The notes: generated by a model not told the origin, from the letters alone. DNA of 41,882 nucleotides from Ferrithrix thermotolerans DSM 19514 (GCA_945861025.1 CAMASN010000027.1:1-41882); one strand, 5' to 3'. Numbered from the stretch's first letter, positions 7,376-16,155 are shown. Numbers and translations are program-made.

Positions 7376-8737
7376 CACCAAGCGCACGTTGGTGTCGATA
7401 TCTCGGCCCGCCATGTATTCGGCAGCCTTCGGTGTGCGAAAGCCGTAAGCAAGTTCGTGGTGCAAAGCGGCGAGGCCGCCCGCTGCTTCGTTGTGATCGA
7501 GCATCGTGCTCACGATCTCGTATGAGCCATCGGTGTGGCGCACAAGCTCAATGGCTCGGGTCTGCGATGGCCAATCGATAATCGACGACGTCGTGATTTC
7601 CCAGAAGCCACCGTTGGGTCCCGGGCGTGGTTCAATGCGGTTGAAGTGACGGTGTCCCACCAACCACGCGACCACACAGCTATGGCGATGAACCACGGCC
7701 AGCATGTCGGCGGCGAGGTGCCGGTCGGCGTTGTGGCCCCGCTCGTTGATCAATGTGTCGGCGCCGTGATGGCTCATCAAGATGGCCACACGACCCGGCT
7801 GCTGATCGACCTCGGCGAGTTGCCGTTCGAGCCACTCGAGTTGCTGTGTGCCGATGCTGCCTTGGTAGTCGCCCTCGGGGTGGTTGGTGTCGATCAAGAC
7901 CAACCGCACGTGCTCGGTGTCGATGATGGTGTCGGTTGAGTCAGCGCTCACGTTCTTGGCCGAGTAGCCCAATGCGCCGCGTGCGATGTGGGCTTCAATC
8001 CACTCGCGCTTGGTGATGGCGCGTCGGTCGGGATTCGCTGCGATGGGGTAGCTGGGGCCGCATGAGAACGCCTCGGGTTCATCGAGGAAGAGTGCCAACG
8101 GATTGTCGCTGGCAAAGCCGGTGGGGCGTTGCAGCGACTTGGTTGCGCCAACAGCGATGCGTTCGATCGCAGGGTTGTTCAGCGCGGTGCCCTGGCGCAT
8201 CAGGTCGTGATTACCAGGAACGCTGGTCCACGCAAGGCCGAGTCCGAGCGATGTGCACGCTGCGCTCACGCGAGCGATGAAGTCGGGTTCGGTGTCGTCG
8301 GGATTCCAAAACGGCCACGCTTCACTGAAGGCCCGAGTGATGGTGTCTTGTGCGCTGCCGACGGCGCTCAGCGCGGTGGTGCCGCCGGCCATCACCGTGA
8401 GATATGCGTCGAGTTCGTTGCGCTGGGCGTTGTCTATGTTGTCGCCCGTGGACACAACGAGATCGAATGGCCGATCAGATCCCCCAGCGCATGGGTTCTG
8501 GCGAATGCGCTCAACATGGGCGCGCAACGCCCACAAGGTGAGCGAATCGTATGGCCGATGCATATGTAGCAACGGCCGGAATACTGGATCGTGCGCCTCG
8601 AGCTCCACCCATTCGCCACGTGCCGGCGACGCTGCATCGAGTACGTGAGTGTCGGTGAGATGCACAAGGCTGAGCAGTGTCTCGCCGACACCGTTGTTCA
8701 CGCTGCCGCCGAGGTTGGTGCGGGTTGCTGTTGACAC
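7361..8737 (-). CDS. Calcineurin-like metallophosphoesterase
   Basis: The 458-residue protein shows all five metallophosphoesterase motifs: DTH at 29-31 (HLTDTHVLD), GDNIDN near 98-103, GNHD (VPGNHDLM), SHHGAD and GHRH (WLVGHRHFNRI). It should bind two metal ions and hydrolyse a phosphoester. It resembles a long actinobacterial subgroup (TIGR03767-like) of unknown substrate. The start is GTG at 8735-8737. No signal peptide is evident. Its 3' end overlaps the convergent dioxygenase by 15 bp. It lies between two genes of the carnitine route, but no chemical step there needs a phosphatase. Confidence 0.85.
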   Translation of the reverse strand: MSTATRTNLGGSVNNGVGETLLSLVHLTDTHVLDAASPARGEWVELEAHDPVFRPLLHMHRPYDSLTLWALRAHVERIRQNPCAGGSDRPFDLVVSTGDNIDNAQRNELDAYLTVMAGGTTALSAVGSAQDTITRAFSEAWPFWNPDDTEPDFIARVSAACTSLGLGLAWTSVPGNHDLMRQGTALNNPAIERIAVGATKSLQRPTGFASDNPLALFLDEPEAFSCGPSYPIAANPDRRAITKREWIEAHIARGALGYSAKNVSADSTDTIIDTEHVRLVLIDTNHPEGDYQGSIGTQQLEWLERQLAEVDQQPGRVAILMSHHGADTLINERGHNADRHLAADMLAVVHRHSCVVAWLVGHRHFNRIEPRPGPNGGFWEITTSSIIDWPSQTRAIELVRHTDGSYEIVSTMLDHNEAAGGLAALHHELAYGFRTPKAAEYMAGRDIDTNVRLVLPQR

Positions 8738-8761
8738 TTTCGTGACCTTAGCGTCCGCGCC

Positions 8762-8767
8762 TATGTT
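8762..8767 (+). promoter_or_regulatory. -10 box for acetoacetyl-CoA synthetase
   Basis: TATGTT ends 6 nt before the GTG at 8774, the spacing expected for a leaderless transcript. No convincing -35 box lies at 17 nt. TTGACA at 8731 is too far upstream. Confidence 0.4.
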
Positions 8768-8773
8768 GTCGCC

Positions 8774-10744
8774 GTGACAGATCCCTTAGCCAAGGTTGCA
8801 TTGTGGAGCCCACCACGTGAGCGCGCCCTCGACACCAACATCGCTCGGTTCGCGGAGGCGGCAAACATCAACCCGCTTGACTACTCGGCGCTGCATCGCT
8901 GGTCTGTTGAATCGCCTGATGAGTTCTGGCGCGCGATTTGGAAAGAGTGCGACATCATCGGCGACCCAGGTACTGAAGTGTTGCGACGAGATCAGAATCT
9001 CGCTGCGTGTCGGTTCTTCCCCAAGGCGCGTCTCAACGTTGCAGAGAACCTGTTGGCGCATCTCCCCAATGACCAACCAGCGATTGTTGCTTATAACGAA
9101 GCAGGTCTTGATCGATCGTTGTCGTCGATCGAACTGCGCGCCGCAGTAGCGCAGCTTGCGCAAGCGTTGCGTGCTGCTGGCGTGGTTGCTGGCGATCGCA
9201 TCGCGGCGTTTGTGCCTAACGGGCCCGAGGCGATCATCGCGATGTTGGCCGGTGCCTCCATCGGCGCCACGTTTGCTTCAGCGTCACCCGATTTCGGCGT
9301 GCCCGCCGTGCTCGATCGTTTCGGTCAGATCGAGCCAGCGGTGCTCATCGGCTGCCTCGAGTACACCTACGCCGGCAAGCACATCGACTGTCGTGACAAG
9401 CTCGCCGAGATCGCAGACGGCCTGCCGACAGCCCGTGTGAAAGTCTGTTTTGGTGGTGTCAGCGATGGCCCCGAGGGCTTTATGCAATGGAGCGAAGTGC
9501 TTCACGCCAACGTTGGTGCTGCGCTCGCATTCGAGCAGTTGCCGTTCGATCACCCGTGGTACGTGTTGTTCAGCTCGGGCACTACCGGCAAGCCGAAGTG
9601 CATCGTGCATCGCGCGGGTGGTGTGTTGTTGATGCATGCCAAGGAACATCGTTTGCATTGCGACATTCGGCCCGGCGATGTGGTCACCTACTACACAACC
9701 ACCGGGTGGATGATGTGGAATTGGTTGGCTTCGGTGCTCGGCACGGGAGCAACCGTTGTGTTGTTCGACGGTTCGCCGATGTACCCAACGCAGCATCAAC
9801 TCTTCGCCATGGCCGAACAACAGCGCATCACATTGTTGGGCGTGTCGGCCAAGTTCATCGATGGCTTGGCCAACAGCGAACTCGACATTGCCGGTACTCA
9901 CGATCTGTCGGCATTGCGAACTATCTGCTCCACCGGTTCGCCGTTGTCGCCACGCGGTTTCGACTACGTGTATTCATCAATCAAGGTCGATGTACACCTT
10001 GCCTCAATCTCGGGCGGCACCGACCTTTGCGCGAGCTTCGTTGGCGGCGTGCCCACGCTGCCGGTGTACTCGGGTGAAATCCAAGCGCCGTTGTTAGGCA
10101 TGGCCGTTGAGTTCGTCGACGAGTCGGCGCATGCGCTCGGCGTGGGCGATGGCCCCGGCGAGTTGGTGTGCGCGCAACCATTTCCATCTCAGCCATTGGG
10201 TCTGTGGAACGACGACCCATACGGGCCCGACGGCCGCAGCTACCGGGCCACCTATTACGACCGGTTTGAGGGTAAGTGGGCACACGGTGACTTTGCTTCG
10301 TGGACCGTGAATGGCGGCGCAATTATCCACGGACGCTCCGACGCAACGTTGAACCCCGGGGGAGTGCGCATCGGCACCGCCGACATCTACCGCGTGGTCG
10401 ATGCAATGCCAGAGGTTGCCGAATCAATCGCCTTCGGCCAGACGGTAGACAACGATGTGAAGATCGTCCTTGCGGTCAAGCTCGCACCGGGATTGGCGCT
10501 CGACGATGCCCTGACCGCGCGCATCAAATCAACCATCCGCGCAGCGCTCAGCCCGCGCCATGTTCCTGGGGTCATCGTGGCCGTGCCGGACCTGCCGCGT
10601 ACGTTCAGCGGCAAGTTGGTTGAGCTTGCCGTGGCCGATGCGGTGAACGGTCGAGTGGTGCGTAACCGCGGTTCGATCGTGAACCCTGAAGCTCTCGACG
10701 AGATTGCGGCACATCCAGCGCTGCGCCGAGACTCCAACGGCTGA
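8774..10744 (+). CDS. Acetoacetyl-CoA synthetase
   Basis: The 656-residue protein has the size and order of acetoacetate-CoA ligase, an ANL adenylating enzyme. Visible are an N-terminal ACAS-type domain, the AMP-binding loop FSSGTTGKPKCIVH, TTTGWMMWNWL, and the C-terminal TFSGKLVELAV with the catalytic Lys near 614. It activates acetoacetate with ATP and CoA. In this context it would recapture the acetoacetate released by the BKACE enzyme as acetoacetyl-CoA for thiolysis. It starts at GTG 8774 with a -10 box 6 nt upstream and no Shine-Dalgarno. It ends flush against the convergent GGDEF-EAL gene, with no gap. Confidence 0.95.
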   Translation: MTDPLAKVALWSPPRERALDTNIARFAEAANINPLDYSALHRWSVESPDEFWRAIWKECDIIGDPGTEVLRRDQNLAACRFFPKARLNVAENLLAHLPNDQPAIVAYNEAGLDRSLSSIELRAAVAQLAQALRAAGVVAGDRIAAFVPNGPEAIIAMLAGASIGATFASASPDFGVPAVLDRFGQIEPAVLIGCLEYTYAGKHIDCRDKLAEIADGLPTARVKVCFGGVSDGPEGFMQWSEVLHANVGAALAFEQLPFDHPWYVLFSSGTTGKPKCIVHRAGGVLLMHAKEHRLHCDIRPGDVVTYYTTTGWMMWNWLASVLGTGATVVLFDGSPMYPTQHQLFAMAEQQRITLLGVSAKFIDGLANSELDIAGTHDLSALRTICSTGSPLSPRGFDYVYSSIKVDVHLASISGGTDLCASFVGGVPTLPVYSGEIQAPLLGMAVEFVDESAHALGVGDGPGELVCAQPFPSQPLGLWNDDPYGPDGRSYRATYYDRFEGKWAHGDFASWTVNGGAIIHGRSDATLNPGGVRIGTADIYRVVDAMPEVAESIAFGQTVDNDVKIVLAVKLAPGLALDDALTARIKSTIRAALSPRHVPGVIVAVPDLPRTFSGKLVELAVADAVNGRVVRNRGSIVNPEALDEIAAHPALRRDSNG

Positions 10745-13030
10745 TTAGTCGAGTTCGGGATGAGCAGTCGAGAGCTTGAGGCGCTCGAGTGCTTTCACGG
10801 TTTCGAGCATCGCGTCGGCCGGAACGGGGTGGCTGATCAGATAGCCCTGCGCCTTCGCGCAGCCAAGCTCGCCAAGCACACGCAATTGCTGCATGGTCTC
10901 TACGCCTTCGGCGACCATGTCGAGTCCGAGCGATGAGCCCATCGCAATGATGGTGCGCACCAGCGAACGGTCGTTGGCGTTGTCGGCCACACCGTTCACG
11001 AAGGCTCGATCGATCTTCACGCGCTGCAATGGGAACTTCTGCAGCAACGACAACGACGAGTAGCCAGTACCAAAGTCGTCGAGTGCAACACGCACCCCAA
11101 GCGAGCGCAACCGTTGCAGCGAGGCCAACGCCAACTCGGGCTCAGAGATCATGATGCCTTCGGTGATCTCAAGCCAGAGCAGATCGGCGGGCACCTTTGA
11201 GCGGCGCAGCGCTTCGTCGACAATTGCAGGGAAGTTGGGGTCGGCGAGTTGCCGTGGCGACACGTTGACCGACATTGACGCCGTCGGCGCACAGATTCCT
11301 TCGTCGATCCAGCCCCGCAATTGGTTGAGCGATTCGAGCAGTGCCCATGCCCCAAGCTCGATAATGGTTCCGGTCTCTTCGGCAATGGGGATGAACTCGG
11401 CGGGTGACACGTTGGTGCCGTCGCCTTGCTGCCAGCGCATAAGTGCCTCGAATCCAACGACCTCGCCAGTGGCGAGTTCGAGAATTGGCTGATGAAACAT
11501 TTGTAGTTCGTGGCGTTCGAGCGCACGGAACAAGGCGGTCTCTACGGCGAGACGGTGGGTGACCTTTTCGTGCATTGATTCGTCGAACAGGGCCACACAG
11601 TTGCGGCCGAGATCTTTGGCTTGATACATCGCTGTGTCAGCGTGGCGAAGCAAGAGTTCGGCGCTGCGGTGCGACTGCGGATCAAGCCTGGCGACTCCGA
11701 TACTGGCGGTGATGAACACATCGCCGGCATTGAGCGACAACGGCTCGTGGAGTTCGTTGAGCAAGAGTTCGGCGAGGCTCATCGCGTCGTCGACCGATGG
11801 CGATGCGGGGTCGAACACCACGTATTCGTCGCCCGCGATGCGAGCCACAATCGCACGCTGCGGAACGATCTGGCCAAGGCGCAAAGCAATGGTGCACAAC
11901 ACTTCGTCGCCTGCATGGTGGCCAAGGCTGTCGTTGATGTTCTTGAACCGATCGAGGTCGATAAAGAACAACGTTGGATGCGCTTCGCTCTTCCACGAGT
12001 CGCGCAACGCGGTGTTGACATGCTCGAGTAGGCGACCGCGATTCGGTAGCCCGGTGAGCGAGTCGGTGTGCGCCGATTGCAACAGCTCTACCTGAGCCGA
12101 ACGATTTTCGCGTACGGCCGAAACAACTCGTGCGGTGACCAAGAGGGCCAAGGCCGCGACCGACACCATGCGCACGACGAGATCAATGCGACCGTGCGGC
12201 ACCGTTGCGGTGGCCACCATGATCGGAGCGATCAGCGCAGCGGCGGCGATGATGATTCGACCGGCGACGGGACGATGCGGACCAACGGGTTGGCGCTCGG
12301 TGAGTGACCGCATGCTGGGGTGAATCATCGCGGCGTAGGCGAAGCCGTAACCCATCATGTTGAGTGCCATCGCGGTGGGGCCAAGGTTGCGAGAACTGCC
12401 GGTGGTGGTGAGCGCATTAGCAATGCTGCCCGCTGCGGCACAGGCAATGGACCCGCTGAGCCACCAAACGGCTTGCGTGCGAACGGTGTCAGAGAACAGC
12501 ACGACCATGAGTAAGAACAAAACCACTGAGCCGAGAGGTTCGTAACCGTTGTGGACGAGGGCTTGCCATGTGCTGCCGTCGAACTCGGCCACGCGCGGGC
12601 GCACGAGCAGAATCCAACCGAGCAACCAACTGCCGAGTCCCACGATGCCAGCGTCGGCGACGACTCCCCAAAAGTCGCGGCCGCGACGATTGCGGGCCAC
12701 GATCGCAACCGCGCCCATCACGAGTAGCGCGCAGATCAGCATGACGATTTCGGCGGCGATGCGAGCGGCGGCATTGCTGCCAGATTTGGCCCGCACAAAG
12801 ATGGTGGCGGCATCGGCGATTCCGACAAACACCATTGTCCGAAACAGCGCCGTGTTGATGTAGCCCTTACCCCGTGAGGTGTACGCAATCGGAACGATCT
12901 GAATCGCAACCGCCACGTAGGCCACCAATTGCAGATCGAACGAGTGGCTGGCCAATGCCAAGAGCGCAGCGCACGCGGTAAGTGCCGGAAACCACCACGC
13001 TCTCGCCTTGAATCGTTGTGTCGCGCCCAC
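10745..13030 (-). CDS. Membrane-bound GGDEF-EAL cyclic-di-GMP protein
   Basis: The 761-residue protein has about eight hydrophobic segments in residues 10-305, then GGDEF (about 320-480) and EAL (about 495-750) domains. The GGDEF signature is AGDEY near residue 400, a variant sometimes still active. No RxxD inhibitory site is seen upstream of it. The EAL domain keeps FEALMRW, SVNVSPRQL, LEITE, DDFGTGYSSL, KIDR, EGVET and AQGY, so phosphodiesterase activity is likely. It probably senses a signal at the membrane and sets cyclic-di-GMP levels. The start is GTG at 13028-13030 with GAGGG upstream. Net synthesis or breakdown cannot be decided here. Confidence 0.93.
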   Translation of the reverse strand: MGATQRFKARAWWFPALTACAALLALASHSFDLQLVAYVAVAIQIVPIAYTSRGKGYINTALFRTMVFVGIADAATIFVRAKSGSNAAARIAAEIVMLICALLVMGAVAIVARNRRGRDFWGVVADAGIVGLGSWLLGWILLVRPRVAEFDGSTWQALVHNGYEPLGSVVLFLLMVVLFSDTVRTQAVWWLSGSIACAAAGSIANALTTTGSSRNLGPTAMALNMMGYGFAYAAMIHPSMRSLTERQPVGPHRPVAGRIIIAAAALIAPIMVATATVPHGRIDLVVRMVSVAALALLVTARVVSAVRENRSAQVELLQSAHTDSLTGLPNRGRLLEHVNTALRDSWKSEAHPTLFFIDLDRFKNINDSLGHHAGDEVLCTIALRLGQIVPQRAIVARIAGDEYVVFDPASPSVDDAMSLAELLLNELHEPLSLNAGDVFITASIGVARLDPQSHRSAELLLRHADTAMYQAKDLGRNCVALFDESMHEKVTHRLAVETALFRALERHELQMFHQPILELATGEVVGFEALMRWQQGDGTNVSPAEFIPIAEETGTIIELGAWALLESLNQLRGWIDEGICAPTASMSVNVSPRQLADPNFPAIVDEALRRSKVPADLLWLEITEGIMISEPELALASLQRLRSLGVRVALDDFGTGYSSLSLLQKFPLQRVKIDRAFVNGVADNANDRSLVRTIIAMGSSLGLDMVAEGVETMQQLRVLGELGCAKAQGYLISHPVPADAMLETVKALERLKLSTAHPELD

Positions 13031-13215
13031 GTTGCCCTCACTGCTCTTCTTGTCGCTCTACTTGTACACCGCGGAGATCGCTCAAACTGTGATCGTTGCC
13101 GAGCCTACGTAAGGTTTCGCTCGAAAGCGAGAGATTTGTGGTCGGCCAAGCACAAAGAGTGAGAACAAATGTCGTATCGGCTGACGCGGTGCGCGCTCTG
13201 GCCAGTCTGCGGCGA

Positions 13216-13221
13216 TACGGT
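13216..13221 (+). promoter_or_regulatory. -10 box before the phoH leader ORF
   Basis: TACGGT ends 7 nt before ATG 13229, so a transcript could start right at the leader ORF. The same hexamer occurs 7-9 nt before two other starts in this window (17026 and 39728). No -35 box is clear. Confidence 0.4.
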
Positions 13222-13228
13222 AGAGGCG

Positions 13229-13258
13229 ATGACCGAATTGATGGCCCAGGTTTTATGA
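13229..13258 (+). CDS. Possible 9-residue leader peptide coupled to phoH
   Basis: ATG 13229 opens a reading frame MTELMAQVL whose TGA (13256-13258) overlaps the phoH ATG (13255-13257) in an ATGA junction. A -10 box lies 7 nt upstream, so the leader could be translated from a leaderless mRNA and feed ribosomes into phoH by re-initiation. phoH itself has no good Shine-Dalgarno. The ORF is very short and could be chance. Confidence 0.3.
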   Translation: MTELMAQVL

Positions 13259-14247
13259 CCTCTCTCGGCACTACGGTCACCGTTGTTGTCCCCGGTTCAC
13301 ATCTCATGTCTGCGCTCGTGGGCATCCGTGACGAATTTGTGCGGCAGATCGAGCAGGCATTCCCCGATTCCAGCGTGGTCATTCGGGGTAACGAAATAAA
13401 TGTTGCCGGCGGCGAAGCCGATCAGGTGGCCAAACTCTTCGAAGAACTCGTGCTCGTGCTCCAGCGCGGCCAACACCTCGATAGCACCATGGTCACGCGC
13501 TCGATCGACATGATGAAGCAGCACGAGCTGCCCAGCAAAGTGCTCACCGACGACATCATGCGCGGGGCCAAAGGGCGCTCGGTGCATCCCAAGACGGCGG
13601 GCCAGAAGCGCTACATCGATGCGATCCGAGAGAACGTCATCACGTTTGGCCTGGGTCCAGCGGGTACCGGCAAAAGCTGGTTGGCCATTGCGATGGCGGT
13701 GCAAGCACTGCAGACCAAACAGGTGCAACGCATCGTCCTCACTCGCCCCGCTGTAGAAGCAGGCGAGCGCCTTGGCTTTCTCCCAGGCGATCTGATGGCC
13801 AAGATCGATCCGTATCTTCGTCCGCTGTACGACGCGCTCTACGACATGGTCGAGGCCGAAGGCACACAGAGGCTCATCGAGCGTCAGGCGATCGAGGTTG
13901 CGCCGCTCGCGTTTATGCGCGGCCGCACGCTCAACAACAGCTTCATCATTCTCGACGAGGCGCAGAACACCACGCCCGAGCAAATGAAGATGTTCCTCAC
14001 TCGCATTGGCTTCGGCTCAAAGGTTGTGGTCACGGGCGACACAACTCAGGTCGATGTGCCCGATGGTCGCAGCGGCTTGTCGGGTCTCGAGCGCACGCTC
14101 ACCGGCATCGAGGGTCTCGCCTTTGTGCACCTTGGTGCGGGCGATGTAGTGCGGCATCGAATTGTTGGCGACATCGTGGCCGCGTACGAACGCGCAACAG
14201 TGCCCAGTCGTCCTGCCGACACATCGTCTCGAGGCCGTCGTGGCTGA
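13255..14247 (+). CDS. PhoH-like ATPase
   Basis: From ATG 13255 the protein has 330 residues, typical for PhoH-like proteins. The longer frame begun at 13096 adds unconserved sequence. Residues 1-100 form the N-terminal domain. The ATPase core has Walker A GPAGTGKSWLA and Walker B FIILDEAQN, followed by VVVTGDTTQVD. The family is a cytosolic P-loop NTPase linked to RNA handling and ribosome metabolism. The next gene is ybeY, the usual partner, and the two overlap slightly if ybeY starts at GTG 14240. Confidence 0.93.
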   Translation: MTSLGTTVTVVVPGSHLMSALVGIRDEFVRQIEQAFPDSSVVIRGNEINVAGGEADQVAKLFEELVLVLQRGQHLDSTMVTRSIDMMKQHELPSKVLTDDIMRGAKGRSVHPKTAGQKRYIDAIRENVITFGLGPAGTGKSWLAIAMAVQALQTKQVQRIVLTRPAVEAGERLGFLPGDLMAKIDPYLRPLYDALYDMVEAEGTQRLIERQAIEVAPLAFMRGRTLNNSFIILDEAQNTTPEQMKMFLTRIGFGSKVVVTGDTTQVDVPDGRSGLSGLERTLTGIEGLAFVHLGAGDVVRHRIVGDIVAAYERATVPSRPADTSSRGRRG

Positions 14248-14839
14248 TTCTTCGCGGCCGCGCATGGGTGGCCGCCGCAAGATTGGTGGCAACATGGATC
14301 CCGAAGTGTTTGTGTCTGACGAGCAGACCGATCTACCGATCGATTTGCTGCGCTGGCAAAACCTTGCTGCGGCGGTGTTGTCTGCCGAAGGCATTCGTGG
14401 GGGCACAGAGATGTCGATCATCTTCATCACCGAGCAAGACATTGCCGAACTCAACGAGTCGTTCCTCGGTAAGACCGGTGCAACCGATGTGTTGTCGTTT
14501 CCCATCGACGCTGCCGACCTCGACATGCATCCAGCGCCCTCTGGCGCAACGCGCGGCCCCGATCGTGCGCCGCTCGATCCGTCCGATATGCCAATGCTGT
14601 TGGGCGATGTCGTGATCTGTCCTAAAGTCGCTGCGCAGCAGGCACCAACTCACGCTGGTACCTTCGACGACGAAATTGCGCTATTGGTTGTGCACGGCAT
14701 CTTGCATGTGCTGGGCTACGACCACGCCGAACCCGAAGAGACAACCGTGATGCGCCGTCGCGAACTCGATCTACTCGAACAACTTCACTGGCACGGTGAG
14801 GCTCCAACTGGATTCCGACAGGACTTTCCCACACCATGA
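14240..14839 (+). CDS. ybeY: Endoribonuclease YbeY
   Basis: The C-terminal half has HGILHVLGYDH, the H-x3-H-x5-H zinc motif of YbeY, an RNase needed for 16S rRNA maturation and ribosome quality control. GATDVLSFPID is the other family signature. I chose GTG 14240, which overlaps the phoH stop and would couple translation. The conserved region starts near MDPEVFVSDEQ, so ATG 14294 (181 residues) is a real alternative. The gene overlaps the CorC-like gene by 4 bp (ATGA). Confidence 0.9.
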   Translation: MADSSRPRMGGRRKIGGNMDPEVFVSDEQTDLPIDLLRWQNLAAAVLSAEGIRGGTEMSIIFITEQDIAELNESFLGKTGATDVLSFPIDAADLDMHPAPSGATRGPDRAPLDPSDMPMLLGDVVICPKVAAQQAPTHAGTFDDEIALLVVHGILHVLGYDHAEPEETTVMRRRELDLLEQLHWHGEAPTGFRQDFPTP

Positions 14840-16146
14840 TCGCTAACGAGTTCTCCACAGCCGATGTCTGGCGACTCGTCGCCATCGGTGTCTTGCTCGT
14901 GGTGCTGGCCTTCTGCTCGGCTGCCGAGATGGGCCTGTCGCGCATGACCAAGCCCAAGGCCGCGTCGCTGGTCGATAAGGGCAACCGGTCCGCCAAGGTG
15001 CTCGTGAAGTTGGTGAGCGAACCTGAGCGTTGGATTAACCCACTGTTGCTCACTGTGTTCACCTGCACCATCGTGCAGTCAACGCTCACCGCAATCGTGT
15101 TTGACAACCTCTGGCCCGGCACGTTGGGTCTCATTGTTGGCGTGTTCATCAACGTAATTGTGTTCTTCGTGTTCGCCGAAGCGGTGCCGAAGACCTATGC
15201 AGTGTTGTATCCAGAGCGCGCTGCGTTGGCTACGGCCCGCCCTGCGGCCGCGCTGGTTGCCTTCCCGCCGTTGCGCTGGATCTCGAAAGGCCTCATCTGG
15301 CTCACCAATGTGATCGTGCGCGGCAAAGGCCTCGAGAAGGGTCCGTTCGTTTCCGAGCAAGAATTGCTCGGCATTGTGCAGACCGCTGCTCACGAAGGAG
15401 TCGTGGAACCCGAAGAGCACATGCTCATCGAGTCGGTAATCGAGTTCGGCGACACAGTTGCTCGCGAGATCATGGTGCCGCGTCCCGACATGGTGGTTGT
15501 CGACTTCGATGCCACAGTCACCGAGGCACTCGATGTTGCTATTGCGAAGGGTGTCAGTCGGTTGCCGGTGCTCAGCGAGGGCGACGAAGACGATGTCATT
15601 GGCCTGGCCTACACCAAAGACCTGATGCGTCTTGAGCGTGAAGGCAAGGGAGCCTCGCCGGTGCGCGAGATTGTGCGCTTGGCAATCGTGGTGCCCGAGA
15701 ACAAGCCGGTGAGTCGCCTGATGCGCGAGATGCAGGCGCAGAAATTTCACCTCGCCTTTGTGGCCGACGAATACGGCGCCATCGCAGGTTTGATCACACT
15801 CGAAGACTGCCTCGAAGAACTCGTCGGCGAGATCGTCGATGAGCACGACACCGAAGACGTAGAAGTCGAACGCCTCAGCAATGGCGACTATCTGGTCGAC
15901 GGCGCGATGTCGGTCGACGATCTCAACGACCTGCTCGAACTCAATTTGCCCGACGACGACTGGGACACCATCGGCGGTTTTTTGTTCGGCACGCTCGAGC
16001 ATGTGCCCGCTGTGGGCGAGAGCGTCGACTTTGCTGGCTGGCGGTTCTCGGCGTTCGAAGTAGAGGGCCGACGCGTGCGCCGAGTTGCCGTCAGCGTGTT
16101 GACCGAGGACTCTTCAGAGCGGTTCGGCGGACTTGCCTCCGACTAA
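14836..16146 (+). CDS. CorC/HlyC-type membrane protein (DUF21, CBS pair)
   Basis: The 436-residue protein has a DUF21 (CNNM-type) membrane domain at about 1-190 with four hydrophobic segments, a CBS pair at about 205-330 (MVPRPDMVVVDFDA, ADEYGAIAGLITLEDCLEE), and a CorC_HlyC domain at about 345-430. Relatives take part in magnesium or cobalt efflux and resistance. The gene overlaps ybeY by 4 bp. The order phoH-ybeY-CorC is a known bacterial arrangement, but era, often next, is absent here. Its stop codon is shared with the -10 box of the following SDR gene. Confidence 0.92.
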   Translation: MIANEFSTADVWRLVAIGVLLVVLAFCSAAEMGLSRMTKPKAASLVDKGNRSAKVLVKLVSEPERWINPLLLTVFTCTIVQSTLTAIVFDNLWPGTLGLIVGVFINVIVFFVFAEAVPKTYAVLYPERAALATARPAAALVAFPPLRWISKGLIWLTNVIVRGKGLEKGPFVSEQELLGIVQTAAHEGVVEPEEHMLIESVIEFGDTVAREIMVPRPDMVVVDFDATVTEALDVAIAKGVSRLPVLSEGDEDDVIGLAYTKDLMRLEREGKGASPVREIVRLAIVVPENKPVSRLMREMQAQKFHLAFVADEYGAIAGLITLEDCLEELVGEIVDEHDTEDVEVERLSNGDYLVDGAMSVDDLNDLLELNLPDDDWDTIGGFLFGTLEHVPAVGESVDFAGWRFSAFEVEGRRVRRVAVSVLTEDSSERFGGLASD

Positions 16147-16149
16147 CTT
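16144..16149 (+). promoter_or_regulatory. -10 box for the SDR gene, overlapping the CorC stop
   Basis: TAACTT includes the TAA stop of the CorC-like gene and ends 6 nt before ATG 16156, giving a leaderless start. It suggests the SDR has its own promoter despite the 9-bp gap. Confidence 0.35.
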
Positions 16150-16155
16150 GAAGGG

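Noticed and set aside
8731-8736. TTGACA as a -35 box for the acetoacetate ligase
   Set aside because: It is 25 bp from the -10 box, too far for a normal promoter, and overlaps the start of the divergent phosphoesterase gene.
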